From: CAZRVH01 sp964603635
GTDB lineage: Bacteria; Patescibacteriota; Gracilibacteria; Peribacterales; Peribacteraceae
DNA length: 64,000 bases
Assembly (NCBI GenBank): GCA_964603635.1
Contig: CAZRVH010000004.1
Location: 1-64,000 of the forward strand
Reading direction: 5' to 3'
Shown in pieces: positions 15,479-23,119 of this stretch; within the stretch, counting starts at the first letter, position 1, and each line of letters opens with the position of its first letter. Under the pieces are notes generated by a model. It ran no database searches. It was not told the DNA's origin and was given only the letters and a program-made list of their open reading frames with translations. The position numbers and the translations under genes were made by a program.

Positions 15479-16392
15479 TGGCAAAGATACCACTTGAATC
15501 ATCGGCCCACCTTCGCCAAGGCTCCGGCGGGCAGGCGTTGACGCCTGCCGCGTATCACAATACGAACAAGTGCACGTGGTGCGACGGCTGCGGCGACTAC
15601 GGTATCTGGACCGCCGTGAAGCGCGCGCTGGCCGCATCGAACATCGCGCCGCATGAGGTGTTGCTCTGCTACGACGTGGGTTGCCACGGCAACGCGTCGG
15701 ACAAGATCGGGGGATACCGCTTCCACGGCCTGCACGGCCGCGTGCTGCCGTTCGCGGCGGGCGCGAAGATCGCCAACATGAAACTTCCCGTCATGGCCTT
15801 CGGCGGCGACGGGGCGAGCTTCAGCGAGGGGGTGGGACACTTGGTACACAGCATCCGCAGCAACTACCCCATCGTCTTCGTCCTGCACAATAACGCGAAC
15901 TACGGACTCACCACCGGACAGGCATCCAGCCTGACGTGGCAGGGGCAGAAGATGAACACGTCGCCCAACGGCATGCCGGAGCACACGCTGCCGAGCATGG
16001 ACTTCGTCTTCTCGCTGGAGCCTACTTTCGTAGCGCGCGGCTTTAGCGGAAACATCGCGCAGATGAGTGAGATTTTGCAGGCCGCCCTGAAGCACCGCGG
16101 CTTCGCCTTCGTGGATTTCCTGCAGGCCTGCCCCACCTATAACAAATTCGCGACGCACGATTACTTACTGGAGCATGTGTACGTGCCAAAGAACCACGAC
16201 ATGTCGGACTTCAAAAAGGCCCGTGCGCTGGCGGTGGATACACGCGAGAAAATCGCGACGGGCATTTTGTATCAGAACGAAGAGATTCCGAATTTTTACG
16301 AGAGGTTGGTGCCGAGGCAGGGCAAAAAGACGACTCTTGTGGAGGAGGTGAAGGTGCAGGAGGTGGGGAAGCTGGAAAATATGTTTATATAA
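15478..16392 (+). CDS. korB: 2-oxoacid:ferredoxin oxidoreductase, beta (TPP) subunit
   Basis: This 304-aa TPP-binding subunit has the cysteine motif CTWCDGCGDYG near residue 32. The TPP/Mg motif runs from AFGGDGASFSEGVGHLVHS to FVLHNNANYGLTTGQ, with a further cysteine in DFLQACPTYNKF. Residues 9-23 (AHLRQGSGGQALTPA) are encoded by an R2 repeat and are not part of the normal family N-terminus. The start overlaps the SLH gene stop (TAATG). This is the last gene of the operon. Confidence 0.92.
   Translation: MAKIPLESSAHLRQGSGGQALTPAAYHNTNKCTWCDGCGDYGIWTAVKRALAASNIAPHEVLLCYDVGCHGNASDKIGGYRFHGLHGRVLPFAAGAKIANMKLPVMAFGGDGASFSEGVGHLVHSIRSNYPIVFVLHNNANYGLTTGQASSLTWQGQKMNTSPNGMPEHTLPSMDFVFSLEPTFVARGFSGNIAQMSEILQAALKHRGFAFVDFLQACPTYNKFATHDYLLEHVYVPKNHDMSDFKKARALAVDTREKIATGILYQNEEIPNFYERLVPRQGKKTTLVEEVKVQEVGKLENMFI
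15505..15549 (+). repeat. R2 repeat translated in-frame inside korB
   Basis: GCCCACCTTCGCCAAGGCTC and CGGCGGGCAGGC match the element at 55-103. The tail GCAGGCGT-TG-ACGCCTGC (15531-15548) is a perfect hairpin. The element encodes roughly 15 extra residues before the first Fe-S cysteine motif without disrupting the frame. Confidence 0.8.
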
Positions 16393-16480
16393 CATTTTTA
16401 TACTATTGATAGTCGCAAAGTTAGACATTTCTACATAGGGTCTATATAGTGAGGATGTTCTATTTCAGTCATCCAATTTT

Positions 16481-17332
16481 ATGGACGAAGTGATCATCAG
16501 TATAGAGGGCAACGGTCTATCATACAATGGAATTACTGATGCTTTTAAGGCAGGACAGGTAATTGCCTTCTTGAACGCCCCTTCTGGTTCCTCTGCTGTT
16601 CACAGCAACATGGGTTCTATAGCGACGCAGAGACAGATTTTGGGAGTGGAGAAGCCGCGGAAGTCGCCTCGCGAAGCCATTATTCAGGCAAATGCAAAGA
16701 CGAATGCACAAAAGATTGCGGTGCTTGCAGATTTCTGGTTGCAACTCGATGGCAAAGAAAGTTTTAGCCCCTCAGATTTAAAGCCATTTTTTGCAAAAGC
16801 TGGCGAGCCCGTTCCAAAAAATTACAGTCGCGATATGCGCGATGCAGTGCAGCAGTGCTATATCACCGAACTGATTGATCAGTCTGGTCAATACATTCTC
16901 ACGGAGAAAGGACAGGAGCTCGTCGCAAGCGGCTTCCAAGATGAGGCTCCGACAAAAAAGAGCCCCCGGAAAACTGGAGGTGGTGGAGCATCTTCTGGCA
17001 GAGGGGTGAAGGATTTGAGCGATGCGATCAAGGAAATAGAAGTGGTGAGTCACATGGACGGATTCATTCCTTTCCATTCGTTGCCAACCAAGGGTCAAAA
17101 GATACTGTGGATTCTTACTTTTGCGAAAAATAACGGAGTGGATACGCTTTCTACTAGCGAAGTTGAATACCTTGCGAATAGGCTGAATGAAAACATCACC
17201 ACATCGTTGTTCAATGGTCTCAACGAGGGCAATATGAAAAAAGGATTCGTCGCTCGCAAAGGCGATAAATACAGAATCATTCAATCGGGCATCGATCTAA
17301 TTAAAGGCGGTGGGAGTGGCAGCGTTCAGTAG
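16481..17332 (+). CDS. Hypothetical protein, AT-rich accessory gene
   Basis: This 283-aa protein is of unknown function. It has an N-terminal globular part to about residue 70 and a helical winged-helix-like region (AVLADFWLQLDGKESFSPSD, then YILTEKGQELVASG). A Lys/Gly/Ser linker follows (KKSPRKTGGGGASSGRG), then a second helical domain about 180-275 (LPTKGQKILWILTFAKNNGV). It is probably cytosolic. Base composition is clearly AT-richer than the flanking genes, suggesting acquisition. The two wHTH-like halves hint at DNA or RNA binding, an inference only. Confidence 0.6.
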   Translation: MDEVIISIEGNGLSYNGITDAFKAGQVIAFLNAPSGSSAVHSNMGSIATQRQILGVEKPRKSPREAIIQANAKTNAQKIAVLADFWLQLDGKESFSPSDLKPFFAKAGEPVPKNYSRDMRDAVQQCYITELIDQSGQYILTEKGQELVASGFQDEAPTKKSPRKTGGGGASSGRGVKDLSDAIKEIEVVSHMDGFIPFHSLPTKGQKILWILTFAKNNGVDTLSTSEVEYLANRLNENITTSLFNGLNEGNMKKGFVARKGDKYRIIQSGIDLIKGGGSGSVQ

Positions 17333-17336
17333 GCGG

Positions 17337-17376
17337 GTGTAGGCCTAGCAACGAATTCCAACCTTGTTGCTACACA
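17337..17376. terminator. Hairpin between convergent genes
   Basis: GTGTAG...GCAAC (17337-17352) can pair with GTTGC TACAC (17366-17375). No long T-run follows, so its role as a terminator is uncertain. Confidence 0.4.
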
Positions 17377-17428
17377 TCCCCCAAATACTAGTTCTGGACG
17401 CTACCTCTCCCACTTCATCTTTATTGTA

Positions 17429-18034
17429 TCACAAAGGCTCTTTTTGGGCTATCTCTGATTTCTTGCCCCTTCCCCTTCCTCCTCTCCTTCCTCTGCGGCG
17501 CTTTTTCTGCTCGGCGGTCTTTTCCTTCTTCACTTCCTTGATCTCCACCTTCTTGCTTTCCATCTTCATCATCAGTTCCGTCGCTAGCTGCACGCACTTC
17601 AGGCAGGCGCCGCGGTAGTCGGTGGCCAGCTGCTTCAGCAGTTCCTTGTTATCCGCTTCGCGCTTCATGTATTCCTCGCTGAAGAGGCGGTGCAGCACCA
17701 GGTTGCGTCGCTTGTAGAGCATGTCCAGCTCCTTGTAGAAATTCTCACCGATCAGCTTCAGGCGGACGGCTTCCTTGTAGAGGGAGCGGTCGCTGGCGCC
17801 GCCGGAGATTTTATTGCGCGTGTTGAAAATGAGGTCCTCCAGGTACGGGTGGCGCTTGCTAGAGCCCGTCATCTCCATGGTGATGCGGTGCGCGTGGCTG
17901 TGGATGCTGTCGCGCAGGAAGTGGTTGATGAGGTTGAGGTCGATGATGATGGACTGCAGGTAGTAGCCGTGCTCGAAGGCCTTGTGCGCCTCGTCCGCCC
18001 AACGGAGGAGGAGAGAGTTTTGTGAATCGTTCAT
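17429..18034 (-). CDS. HEPN-like helical protein with basic RG-rich tail
   Basis: This 201-aa protein is all-helical over residues 1-150, with KAFEHGYYLQSIIIDLNLIN followed by HFLRDSI. It carries a candidate HEPN catalytic motif R-x4-H at R110-H115 (RRNLVLHR). The final 35 residues are a basic tail ending KKRRRGRRGGRGRGKK, like RNA-binding RGG tails. HEPN domains are commonly RNases or Abi/toxin components. No antitoxin-like MNT gene is adjacent. The family call rests on the motif and helical pattern only. A TATACT box is 9 nt before the ATG. Confidence 0.5.
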   Translation of the reverse strand: MNDSQNSLLLRWADEAHKAFEHGYYLQSIIIDLNLINHFLRDSIHSHAHRITMEMTGSSKRHPYLEDLIFNTRNKISGGASDRSLYKEAVRLKLIGENFYKELDMLYKRRNLVLHRLFSEEYMKREADNKELLKQLATDYRGACLKCVQLATELMMKMESKKVEIKEVKKEKTAEQKKRRRGRRGGRGRGKKSEIAQKEPL

Positions 18035-18043
18035 ATGGACTCA

Positions 18044-18049
18044 AGTATA
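18044..18049 (-). promoter_or_regulatory. -10 box of HEPN-like gene
   Basis: Minus-strand TATACT is followed by 9 nt and the ATG at 18034, giving a leader of about 2-3 nt. Confidence 0.55.
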
Positions 18050-18140
18050 GGCTTCCCTGGCGGGAAAGCGAGTGGCTGGAGAATGCTCCTTTTTCCGTTG
18101 ACGGATGTCACATTTTCTTTACAATTCTGCCCTTGCTCTT

Positions 18141-18530
18141 ATGCCCCTCGCAATGAACGAACCCACAAAAGAAATGGTCCGTCCCGAACTGACAGACGAT
18201 GTCACGTCCGACACGCTTGCCGCCAACCTCGGCAAGGCAGTGGAGCGTTATGAGGCCGCCAAGTTGGCGTCGAATGTACAGCGCATGGCTGATCTGCGGA
18301 TAGTCATCGAATGGATTCGGGATGATTTGCATACCGTGATGTGCGAAAGGGATCATGCAGGCGATGATGCCGCGGCACTGGAAGACCCGCGTTTCGATTC
18401 CATTATTGCGCGGGCCGCGACCATCTTGAAGCCTCGTGAAAGGGCTACATCCCGCCGCTTGCCAGTGGTTGACCCTCGTTCCTACGCTGCGAAGGCACAA
18501 AGAAAAAATGTGCTCGGGAGCCTCATATAA
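18141..18530 (+). CDS. Hypothetical helical protein
   Basis: This protein of about 129 aa is highly helical and acidic in the first two thirds (GKAVERYEAAKLASNVQRMA, EWIRDDLHTVMCERDH) and basic at the C-terminus (RSYAAKAQRKNVLGSL). No family was recognised. The start could be the ATG at 18141 or that at 18153. A TACAAT box at 18120-18125 favours either with a short leader. Confidence 0.5.
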   Translation: MPLAMNEPTKEMVRPELTDDVTSDTLAANLGKAVERYEAAKLASNVQRMADLRIVIEWIRDDLHTVMCERDHAGDDAAALEDPRFDSIIARAATILKPRERATSRRLPVVDPRSYAAKAQRKNVLGSLI

Positions 18531-18619
18531 GAAATATGCCATACTCGGGTCTTACGTCCTTCGTTCGCCTCCGTGTGGCGGGGTACGGCAGGCGGGTGCT
18601 ATAGTTTGCTTTCTACTGT

Positions 18620-19324
18620 ATGCGCGTCGATATCATTACCCTGTTTCCGGCCATGTTCGAAGGTCCCTTGACCGAGAGCATTTTGAAGCGCGCGCAGGAG
18701 AACGACTTGCTGCAGATCCACTTCCACGACCTGCGGCAGTACGGCATCGGCAATTACAAGCAGGTCGACGACCGCCCCTACGGCGGGGGCGCCGGCATGC
18801 TGATGATGTGCGAACCGGTGGTGAATGCTCTTGAGAGTATTACCGAGGCAGGTGCAAAGGAATTATATGAAACACGAGACACGAGACACGAGACACGAGA
18901 CTCGCAGCTCAAACCGCATCGCATCTACTTCACGCCGCGCGGCGCCACGCTGACGCAGGAGAGGGTGGAGACGTTGTCCTCGCACCAGTGGCTCATCCTT
19001 TTGTGCGGACACTACGAAGGCATCGACCAGCGCATCATCGACGGGGGATGGATCGACGAGGAGATCAGTATCGGAGACTACGTCCTGACGGGCGGGGAGC
19101 TTCCAGCGATGGTGTTGGTGGACGCGGTTGCGCGCCACATCCCGGGCGTTTTGGGGAAGGACGAATCCGCGGGGGAGGAAAGTTTTTCAGCCGCGTTGGA
19201 TCGCAAGAAGGAGTATCCCCACTACACTCGTCCGGAGGAATTCCGCGGTCTCACCGTTCCGCCTGAATTGCTCAGCGGGCACCATAAGGAGATAGAGAAA
19301 TGGCGAAAGAATCAGACGAAATGA
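18620..19324 (+). CDS. trmD: tRNA (guanine37-N1)-methyltransferase
   Basis: TrmD methylates G37 of tRNAs reading CNN codons, which prevents +1 frameshifting. The 234-aa protein has the SPOUT knot motifs YGGGAGMLMMCEPV, LLCGHYEGIDQRI and SIGDYVLTGGELPAMVL, then the C-terminal helical domain ending near LLSGHHKEIEKWR. Residues 84-95 (ETRDTRHETRDS) come from a 7-nt tandem repeat in the loop before the SPOUT strand and look like an expansion rather than ancestral sequence. A TATAGT box is 14 nt before the ATG. Confidence 0.95.
   Translation: MRVDIITLFPAMFEGPLTESILKRAQENDLLQIHFHDLRQYGIGNYKQVDDRPYGGGAGMLMMCEPVVNALESITEAGAKELYETRDTRHETRDSQLKPHRIYFTPRGATLTQERVETLSSHQWLILLCGHYEGIDQRIIDGGWIDEEISIGDYVLTGGELPAMVLVDAVARHIPGVLGKDESAGEESFSAALDRKKEYPHYTRPEEFRGLTVPPELLSGHHKEIEKWRKNQTK
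18871..18902 (+). repeat. 7-nt tandem repeat inside trmD
   Basis: Four copies of ACACGAG (AACACGAGACACGAGACACG and on) run in tandem. A 7-nt period cycles through all frames, giving the translated ETRDTRHETRD insertion. Confidence 0.85.
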
Positions 19325-19439
19325 GCGCGTAGGGCATTGACATTTTCATAAAAAAACATAGAATGCCCGGACATTCGTATTGCCTCGCGGCGTTGCGATT
19401 TTGCTCGTTTTATACCACTGTTTCCAAGGAGGCTGTCAG

Positions 19440-19913
19440 ATGCGAATCCGTTTGGCTGACGATGATTTAGAAGATTCGGAGTTGTGCCTGGTGGGCGAAG
19501 CGTGGGGCTGGGCGGACCGTGACTTGCACGAAGGTTTCTGCCGCATTCCCGCGAAAGAAGATTTCCTCGTGCAGGACCTGACGAAGCCCGGGGATGATGC
19601 GTCGCCGGAAGAGCAGCTTGCGTACGAAGGGGCCGTCCTTCGCCGTGCGGCGTTCTTCCAGTACGCATATCGACGGCGTGCGTACGGCAAGCATCCCGAA
19701 CTGCTTGATGCGGCGACGAATGTCCTCAATGCGGAGCAAACGTTGCTCCGGTACGGCGCCGTTCTCGCTCTTGGAGATCTCTCGCTGGACGGATGTATTC
19801 CGGTCAATGACCTCGACCCGGATTGTCCGCAGTACCGGATCATGATCGAGACGATCGTTCGGGGGTACGAAGCTCAACGTCAGGCGACACAGTCTTCTCT
19901 CCAGTCGGCGTAG
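19440..19913 (+). CDS. Hypothetical protein (157 aa)
   Basis: This 157-aa soluble protein has an acidic N-terminus (MRIRLADDDLEDSELCLVGE) and a mainly helical remainder with YRRRAYGKHPELLDAATNVL. No recognised family. The start is fixed by a strong Shine-Dalgarno AAGGAGG about 7 nt before the ATG. This is an exception in a window dominated by leaderless starts. A strong terminator follows. Confidence 0.6.
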   Translation: MRIRLADDDLEDSELCLVGEAWGWADRDLHEGFCRIPAKEDFLVQDLTKPGDDASPEEQLAYEGAVLRRAAFFQYAYRRRAYGKHPELLDAATNVLNAEQTLLRYGAVLALGDLSLDGCIPVNDLDPDCPQYRIMIETIVRGYEAQRQATQSSLQSA

Positions 19914-19947
19914 CGAACATGTTCGACGCTTGATGGTTATACGAATG

Positions 19948-19986
19948 AAGGCCTAGGAGTCACACGACTCTTAGGCCTTTTTCTTT
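19948..19986 (+). terminator. Rho-independent terminator
   Basis: AAGGCCTAGGAGTC and GACTCTTAGGCCTT form a long stem around ACAC, followed by TTTCTTT. Confidence 0.9.
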
Positions 19987-19994
19987 GCACGCGC

Positions 19995-20000
19995 TACACT
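19995..20000 (+). promoter_or_regulatory. -10 box of leaderless gene 20007
   Basis: TACACT is followed by CCCCGC and the ATG at 20007 (6 nt). Confidence 0.65.
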
Positions 20001-20006
20001 CCCCGC

Positions 20007-20276
20007 ATGATCGATGATCTCAAGGCAAAGCTGGCGAAGGACGGAACGGTTTCGTTCGGCGTACGCGTACGCCCGTACGCGCCGAAGTCTTCCGTGACGG
20101 GAAAGCTCATGGATGGCACCGTTAAAATCAACATCGACGCGCCCTCGGAAGAGGGGAAGGCGAATGCCGAACTGATCCGCTTCCTTGCGGAAGAGTTCAA
20201 TGTCGTGCCGCCCCGCGTCCGGATTCTGGTCGGAGGCACGGGGCGGCGCAAGCTCATCAAGATCGAAAGTCAGTGA
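20007..20276 (+). CDS. DUF167 (YggU/UPF0235) family protein
   Basis: This 89-aa protein has the YggU-like order: VSFGVRVRPYAPKSSVTG, then the signature INIDAPSEEGKANAELIRFL and VRILVGGTGRRKLIKI. These are conserved small alpha/beta proteins of unknown role. The stop abuts the convergent SLH gene with no intergenic space. Confidence 0.9.
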   Translation: MIDDLKAKLAKDGTVSFGVRVRPYAPKSSVTGKLMDGTVKINIDAPSEEGKANAELIRFLAEEFNVVPPRVRILVGGTGRRKLIKIESQ

Positions 20277-20966
20277 TCAGGGCTTGGGGAAGTTTTCGTA
20301 GTGGTTGGACGGCAGGTTCGTCTTTTCGGCCGCGAGGCGGTAGACCATCTCGGCCATTTCGCCGCGCGTGATCACCTGGTCGAATGCCTTGATGCTCGTC
20401 GGGATGGAGTTGCGCTCGGAGAGGCGCAGGACATATACCGTGTACCAGCGCGGATCATGGCCGCCGTCCGCACCGCCTTGCGCGTTGAGTTCCAGCACGT
20501 TGGACGCCACTTTCGCGGCTTCGACGAACGTGATGGGGTCATTCCCGCGGAAGGTTCCGTCCGGGTAGCCGTTGATGATGCCGTACATCTTGGCGATGCA
20601 TACCGAGCGGGCGTACCACGCGTCCTCATGGACGTCGCTGAACGCGGGAATGAGGGATCCCGTCATGCCGCTGTTCTCCGTACAGTCGGAGGCGCGCGTT
20701 GCCCGTAGCAGGAAGGGGTTGGTCATGAGCTGCACGAATTCCGCGCGGTTCATGCGTCGTCCCGGTTGGAACGTGCCGTCCTCGTACCCCTTCACGAGGT
20801 TATTCAGACGCAGATATTCCACTGCGTTGAAACTGGCGCTGCCTTCGGGAATGTCCGTGAAGGGATCGTGCGCGAAGGTCGTGGTTGCCGCCATTGCCGA
20901 TGATGTCAGGCAGCAGCCGACCGCGGTGACGGCGGTCGCCATTGCCAGTCTCAGGTTCGGGATCAT
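20277..20966 (-). CDS. SLH-domain secreted protein
   Basis: This 229-aa protein has a signal peptide (MIPNLRLAMATAVTAVGCCL to AMAA) and three consecutive SLH modules. These are PFTDIPEGSASFNAVEYLRL with LVKGYEDGTFQPGRRMNRAE; AFSDVHEDAWYARSVCIAKM with IINGYPDGTFRGNDPITFVE; and a diverged third with DQVITRGEMAEMVYRL. It is nothing but SLH domains, so it is probably a cell-wall or S-layer component or anchor. The ATG at 20966 gives the signal peptide at the N-terminus. Confidence 0.88.
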   Translation of the reverse strand: MIPNLRLAMATAVTAVGCCLTSSAMAATTTFAHDPFTDIPEGSASFNAVEYLRLNNLVKGYEDGTFQPGRRMNRAEFVQLMTNPFLLRATRASDCTENSGMTGSLIPAFSDVHEDAWYARSVCIAKMYGIINGYPDGTFRGNDPITFVEAAKVASNVLELNAQGGADGGHDPRWYTVYVLRLSERNSIPTSIKAFDQVITRGEMAEMVYRLAAEKTNLPSNHYENFPKP

Positions 20967-21051
20967 AAGAGAGGAAGGAAGAAATAGAGAAGTGTCAGCT
21001 CTTATCTTATGACGAAGCAAGCCTCCCGTTCTTACAAGCAAGTCTTTTCTT

Positions 21052-21660
21052 TTAGAGACTATCCCGTATCGCACCCAGGAGATCCGCTTCCGTGGGCACG
21101 CCCGTGAATGTGTGTCCGTTGATGATGTACGTCGGGACGACCGTTACGCCACGCTGCTGCGCCGTGGATGCGGGTGCCGCTTGGGCAGTGCATGCGTCAA
21201 ACGCCGCGCGGTCCGTTCCCGCGGGGAGTAACGTCTCGGTTCCCGTGATCAGGAGTCCGTGCATCGCGGCTCCTTTCCCTTGCGCCGCCGCGCAGCGGAG
21301 CATGGCCGCTTTCCTGGCACTCTCGGGATACTTTGCGAAGGCCGCGGGGAAAATGCGCACCTTCAGCGTTCCTTTCTCGATGAAGTTCGTATGCAGGAGG
21401 GGCATGAGCGCGTGGAACTGCCTGCTGTAGGGCGAGTCGTAGTTCAGGAAGAGATCCATTGCCAGGGATGCCCCGGCCCTTCCTATCTCCACGCCATCTT
21501 GGAACGGTTGTTCGAGGGATTGGCTGAGGAACGCATCCGAGGAAGAGGACGACGATGCATTCCCCTCCGTCACGTCTTCCAGGATGTCCTGGCTTTGGAC
21601 CGTGCAGGCCGCGAGGGCCGTCAAAAGGACGCCGGTGGCGAGGAGATGCAGTTTCTTCAC
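21052..21660 (-). CDS. DsbA-fold lipoprotein lacking catalytic cysteines
   Basis: This 202-aa protein has a lipoprotein signal with lipobox LAAC (Cys19), a Ser-rich linker and a thioredoxin/DsbA-like domain. The active-site position reads DSPYSRQFH (residues 75-83), where oxidoreductases of this group have a CPYC-type motif, so both cysteines are Ser. The cis-proline loop VTVVPTYIINGHTFTGVP is kept, as is a helical insertion with two cysteines (MLRCAAAQG, FDACTAQ). It is therefore more likely a chaperone or binding protein than an oxidase. The start is GTG, 6 nt after TAGACT. Confidence 0.78.
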   Translation of the reverse strand: MKKLHLLATGVLLTALAACTVQSQDILEDVTEGNASSSSSSDAFLSQSLEQPFQDGVEIGRAGASLAMDLFLNYDSPYSRQFHALMPLLHTNFIEKGTLKVRIFPAAFAKYPESARKAAMLRCAAAQGKGAAMHGLLITGTETLLPAGTDRAAFDACTAQAAPASTAQQRGVTVVPTYIINGHTFTGVPTEADLLGAIRDSL

Positions 21661-21666
21661 GGGCGT

Positions 21667-21672
21667 AGTCTA
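21667..21672 (-). promoter_or_regulatory. -10 box of leaderless GTG-start lipoprotein gene
   Basis: Minus-strand TAGACT is followed by ACGCCC and GTG at 21660 (6 nt). Confidence 0.6.
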
Positions 21673-21708
21673 GCGCGAATCGACCCTGCGTCCACGCACA
21701 ATCTACGG

Positions 21709-21714
21709 TATTCT
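21709..21714 (+). promoter_or_regulatory. -10 box of leaderless gene 21721
   Basis: TATTCT is followed by GGTCGC and the ATG at 21721 (6 nt). Confidence 0.6.
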
Positions 21715-21720
21715 GGTCGC

Positions 21721-22449
21721 ATGGACAGAGTCCGATTGCTTGGCATTCCCATCGATCCCGTCACGGCGGCGGAAGTTCTTATCCGCCTGAAGTCCTTCCT
21801 TTCGGATGGCCGGCAGCACCATGTGATGACGCCGAACAGCGAGATGCTCGTGGCGGCATCGAAGGACGCACCGTTCCGCGCGCTGCTCAACCGGACCGAT
21901 CTCAATATCCCGGATAGCCAGGGCCTGCTCTACGCCGCGCGTTGGACCGGGCAATATGTGCCCGAGCGTGTGACGGGCGTGGACACCGTGCAGGCGTTCT
22001 GCGCGACGCTGACGAAAGACATTCCCGTCTTCCTGCTCGGTGCCGCGCCGGGCGTCGCGGAGGCCGCTGCGGACGCGTTGAAGCGAAAGAATCCCGGACT
22101 GAACGTGGCGGGAACCTTTGCTGGGTCGCCGCGGGACGAAGACGCATCGGATATCCTCCAACGGATCACGGTGTCCGGGGCGCAGGTATTATTCGTCGCC
22201 TATGGCGCGCCGTCGCAGGACCTTTGGATCGACACACACTTGAAAGAACTCCCGTCCGTGAAGATCGCGATGGGAATAGGAGGCACATTTGATTTCCTTG
22301 CGGGCGTCCAGAAACGGGCGCCGTCGGTTTTCAGAAATCTCGGTTTGGAGTGGTTGTGGAGAGTGGTGCGGGAGCCGAAAAGGATCGGAAGGATCGTGAC
22401 GGCGGTCATCGTGTTTCCGTTGTTGGTTTTGAAAAAGGGAAAAGAATGA
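21721..22449 (+). CDS. WecG/TagA/CpsF family glycosyltransferase
   Basis: This 242-aa enzyme is of the GT26 family, which adds an N-acetylated amino sugar to a lipid-linked acceptor at the inner membrane surface. Motifs: HHVMTPNSEMLVAASKD, NIPDSQGLLYAARW, PVFLLGAAPGVAEAAADAL, YGAPSQDLWID and the terminal RAPSVFRNLGLEWLWRVVRE with PKR. Together with wecB (24495) and uppS (23780) it points to synthesis of a wall polysaccharide or teichoic-acid-like linkage unit. Confidence 0.92.
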   Translation: MDRVRLLGIPIDPVTAAEVLIRLKSFLSDGRQHHVMTPNSEMLVAASKDAPFRALLNRTDLNIPDSQGLLYAARWTGQYVPERVTGVDTVQAFCATLTKDIPVFLLGAAPGVAEAAADALKRKNPGLNVAGTFAGSPRDEDASDILQRITVSGAQVLFVAYGAPSQDLWIDTHLKELPSVKIAMGIGGTFDFLAGVQKRAPSVFRNLGLEWLWRVVREPKRIGRIVTAVIVFPLLVLKKGKE

Positions 22450-22473
22450 TTTTTCGTCAGGGAGAGAAATTCT

Positions 22474-22631
22474 TGCCCCTTTTTGTCCCGTCAAAAAGGG
22501 ACTGAAAAAGACGGCCCGCGTCCAAAGCACGCTCCGCCCGCCCCGCGGGCTCCATTTCTCGCTGTCGCGTCGAAATGTTCGCCCACGATGCTGACGCATG
22601 CGGGGCTTCCCCTTCACCCTCCGTGGACGCG
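22474..22631 (+). repeat. 158-bp dispersed repeat, copy 1
   Basis: This copy is identical to 31366-31523 except for two mismatches that I can see. It contains a terminator-like hairpin CCCTTTTTGTCCCGTCAAAA AGGG, a GCCCGCCCCGCGGGC palindrome and GACGCATGCGGGG. Both copies run in the same direction and both sit in gene-free gaps. A 47-codon minus-strand frame crosses both copies but has no start context, so it is not called as a gene. Confidence 0.95.
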
Positions 22632-22728
22632 GGGTGCCACCCGGTGCCGTTTAAGGCGTGTCATGGTGAGCCACGTCGAACCATGCCTAGCCTCCCTCTT
22701 TCGGCGGGTGAGGGTCGGGGTGAGGGGA
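22632..22728. repeat. Composite REP-like sequence
   Basis: TCATGGTGAGCCACGTCGAA followed by CCATG is an imperfect palindrome (22662-22686). It is followed by an R5-type string with GAGGGTCGGGGTGAGGGG (22709-22727). There is no gene in 22450-22728. Confidence 0.5.
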
Positions 22729-23061
22729 TTATTCGTCCCTGTGCAGGTTCTCGATGTTCGCCACGAACCACTGCGTCTCGCCCTTTTTCAATTTGATCAC
22801 TTTGGGTCCTTCCTTCGTTTCCGCCAGGTAATCGCGTTCGGTTTCCCCGTCGCGCAGGAGCGTACTCGTCGTGATTTCCTCGTCCGGAAGAAGAAGGTAA
22901 ATCGCGAGGTCCGGCTTGTCCGTGAGAGCAGCCTTGAAATTATGCGCGCTCCTGGCCAATGCGGCCGCCGCGCTCACGATCAGCACGCATAAAACCACCG
23001 ACCACATCACCGTCCTTTTGAACAGTGGATGTGAAAGATGATGTACATGAAACTTCTTCAT
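22729..23061 (-). CDS. Single-pass membrane protein (110 aa)
   Basis: This protein has a His-rich cytosolic N-terminus (MKKFHVHHLSHPLFKRTVMW), one membrane helix (about 20-37, SVVLCVLIVSAAAALARS) and a small extracytoplasmic domain of about 70 residues rich in charged pairs (KLKKGETQWFVANIENLHRD). No family was recognised. A TAGAAT box lies 8 nt before the ATG. Confidence 0.6.
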   Translation of the reverse strand: MKKFHVHHLSHPLFKRTVMWSVVLCVLIVSAAAALARSAHNFKAALTDKPDLAIYLLLPDEEITTSTLLRDGETERDYLAETKEGPKVIKLKKGETQWFVANIENLHRDE

Positions 23062-23119
23062 TTCGACTCATTCTACCATTTTTGCGTTCCACATCCAAGA
23101 TCACTACTATGGGCGGGCT

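Noticed and set aside
22474..22620. 47-residue minus-strand peptide encoded in both 158-bp repeats
   Set aside because: Conserved only because the DNA is nearly identical; the difference at one base changes an amino acid, and there is no start signal.
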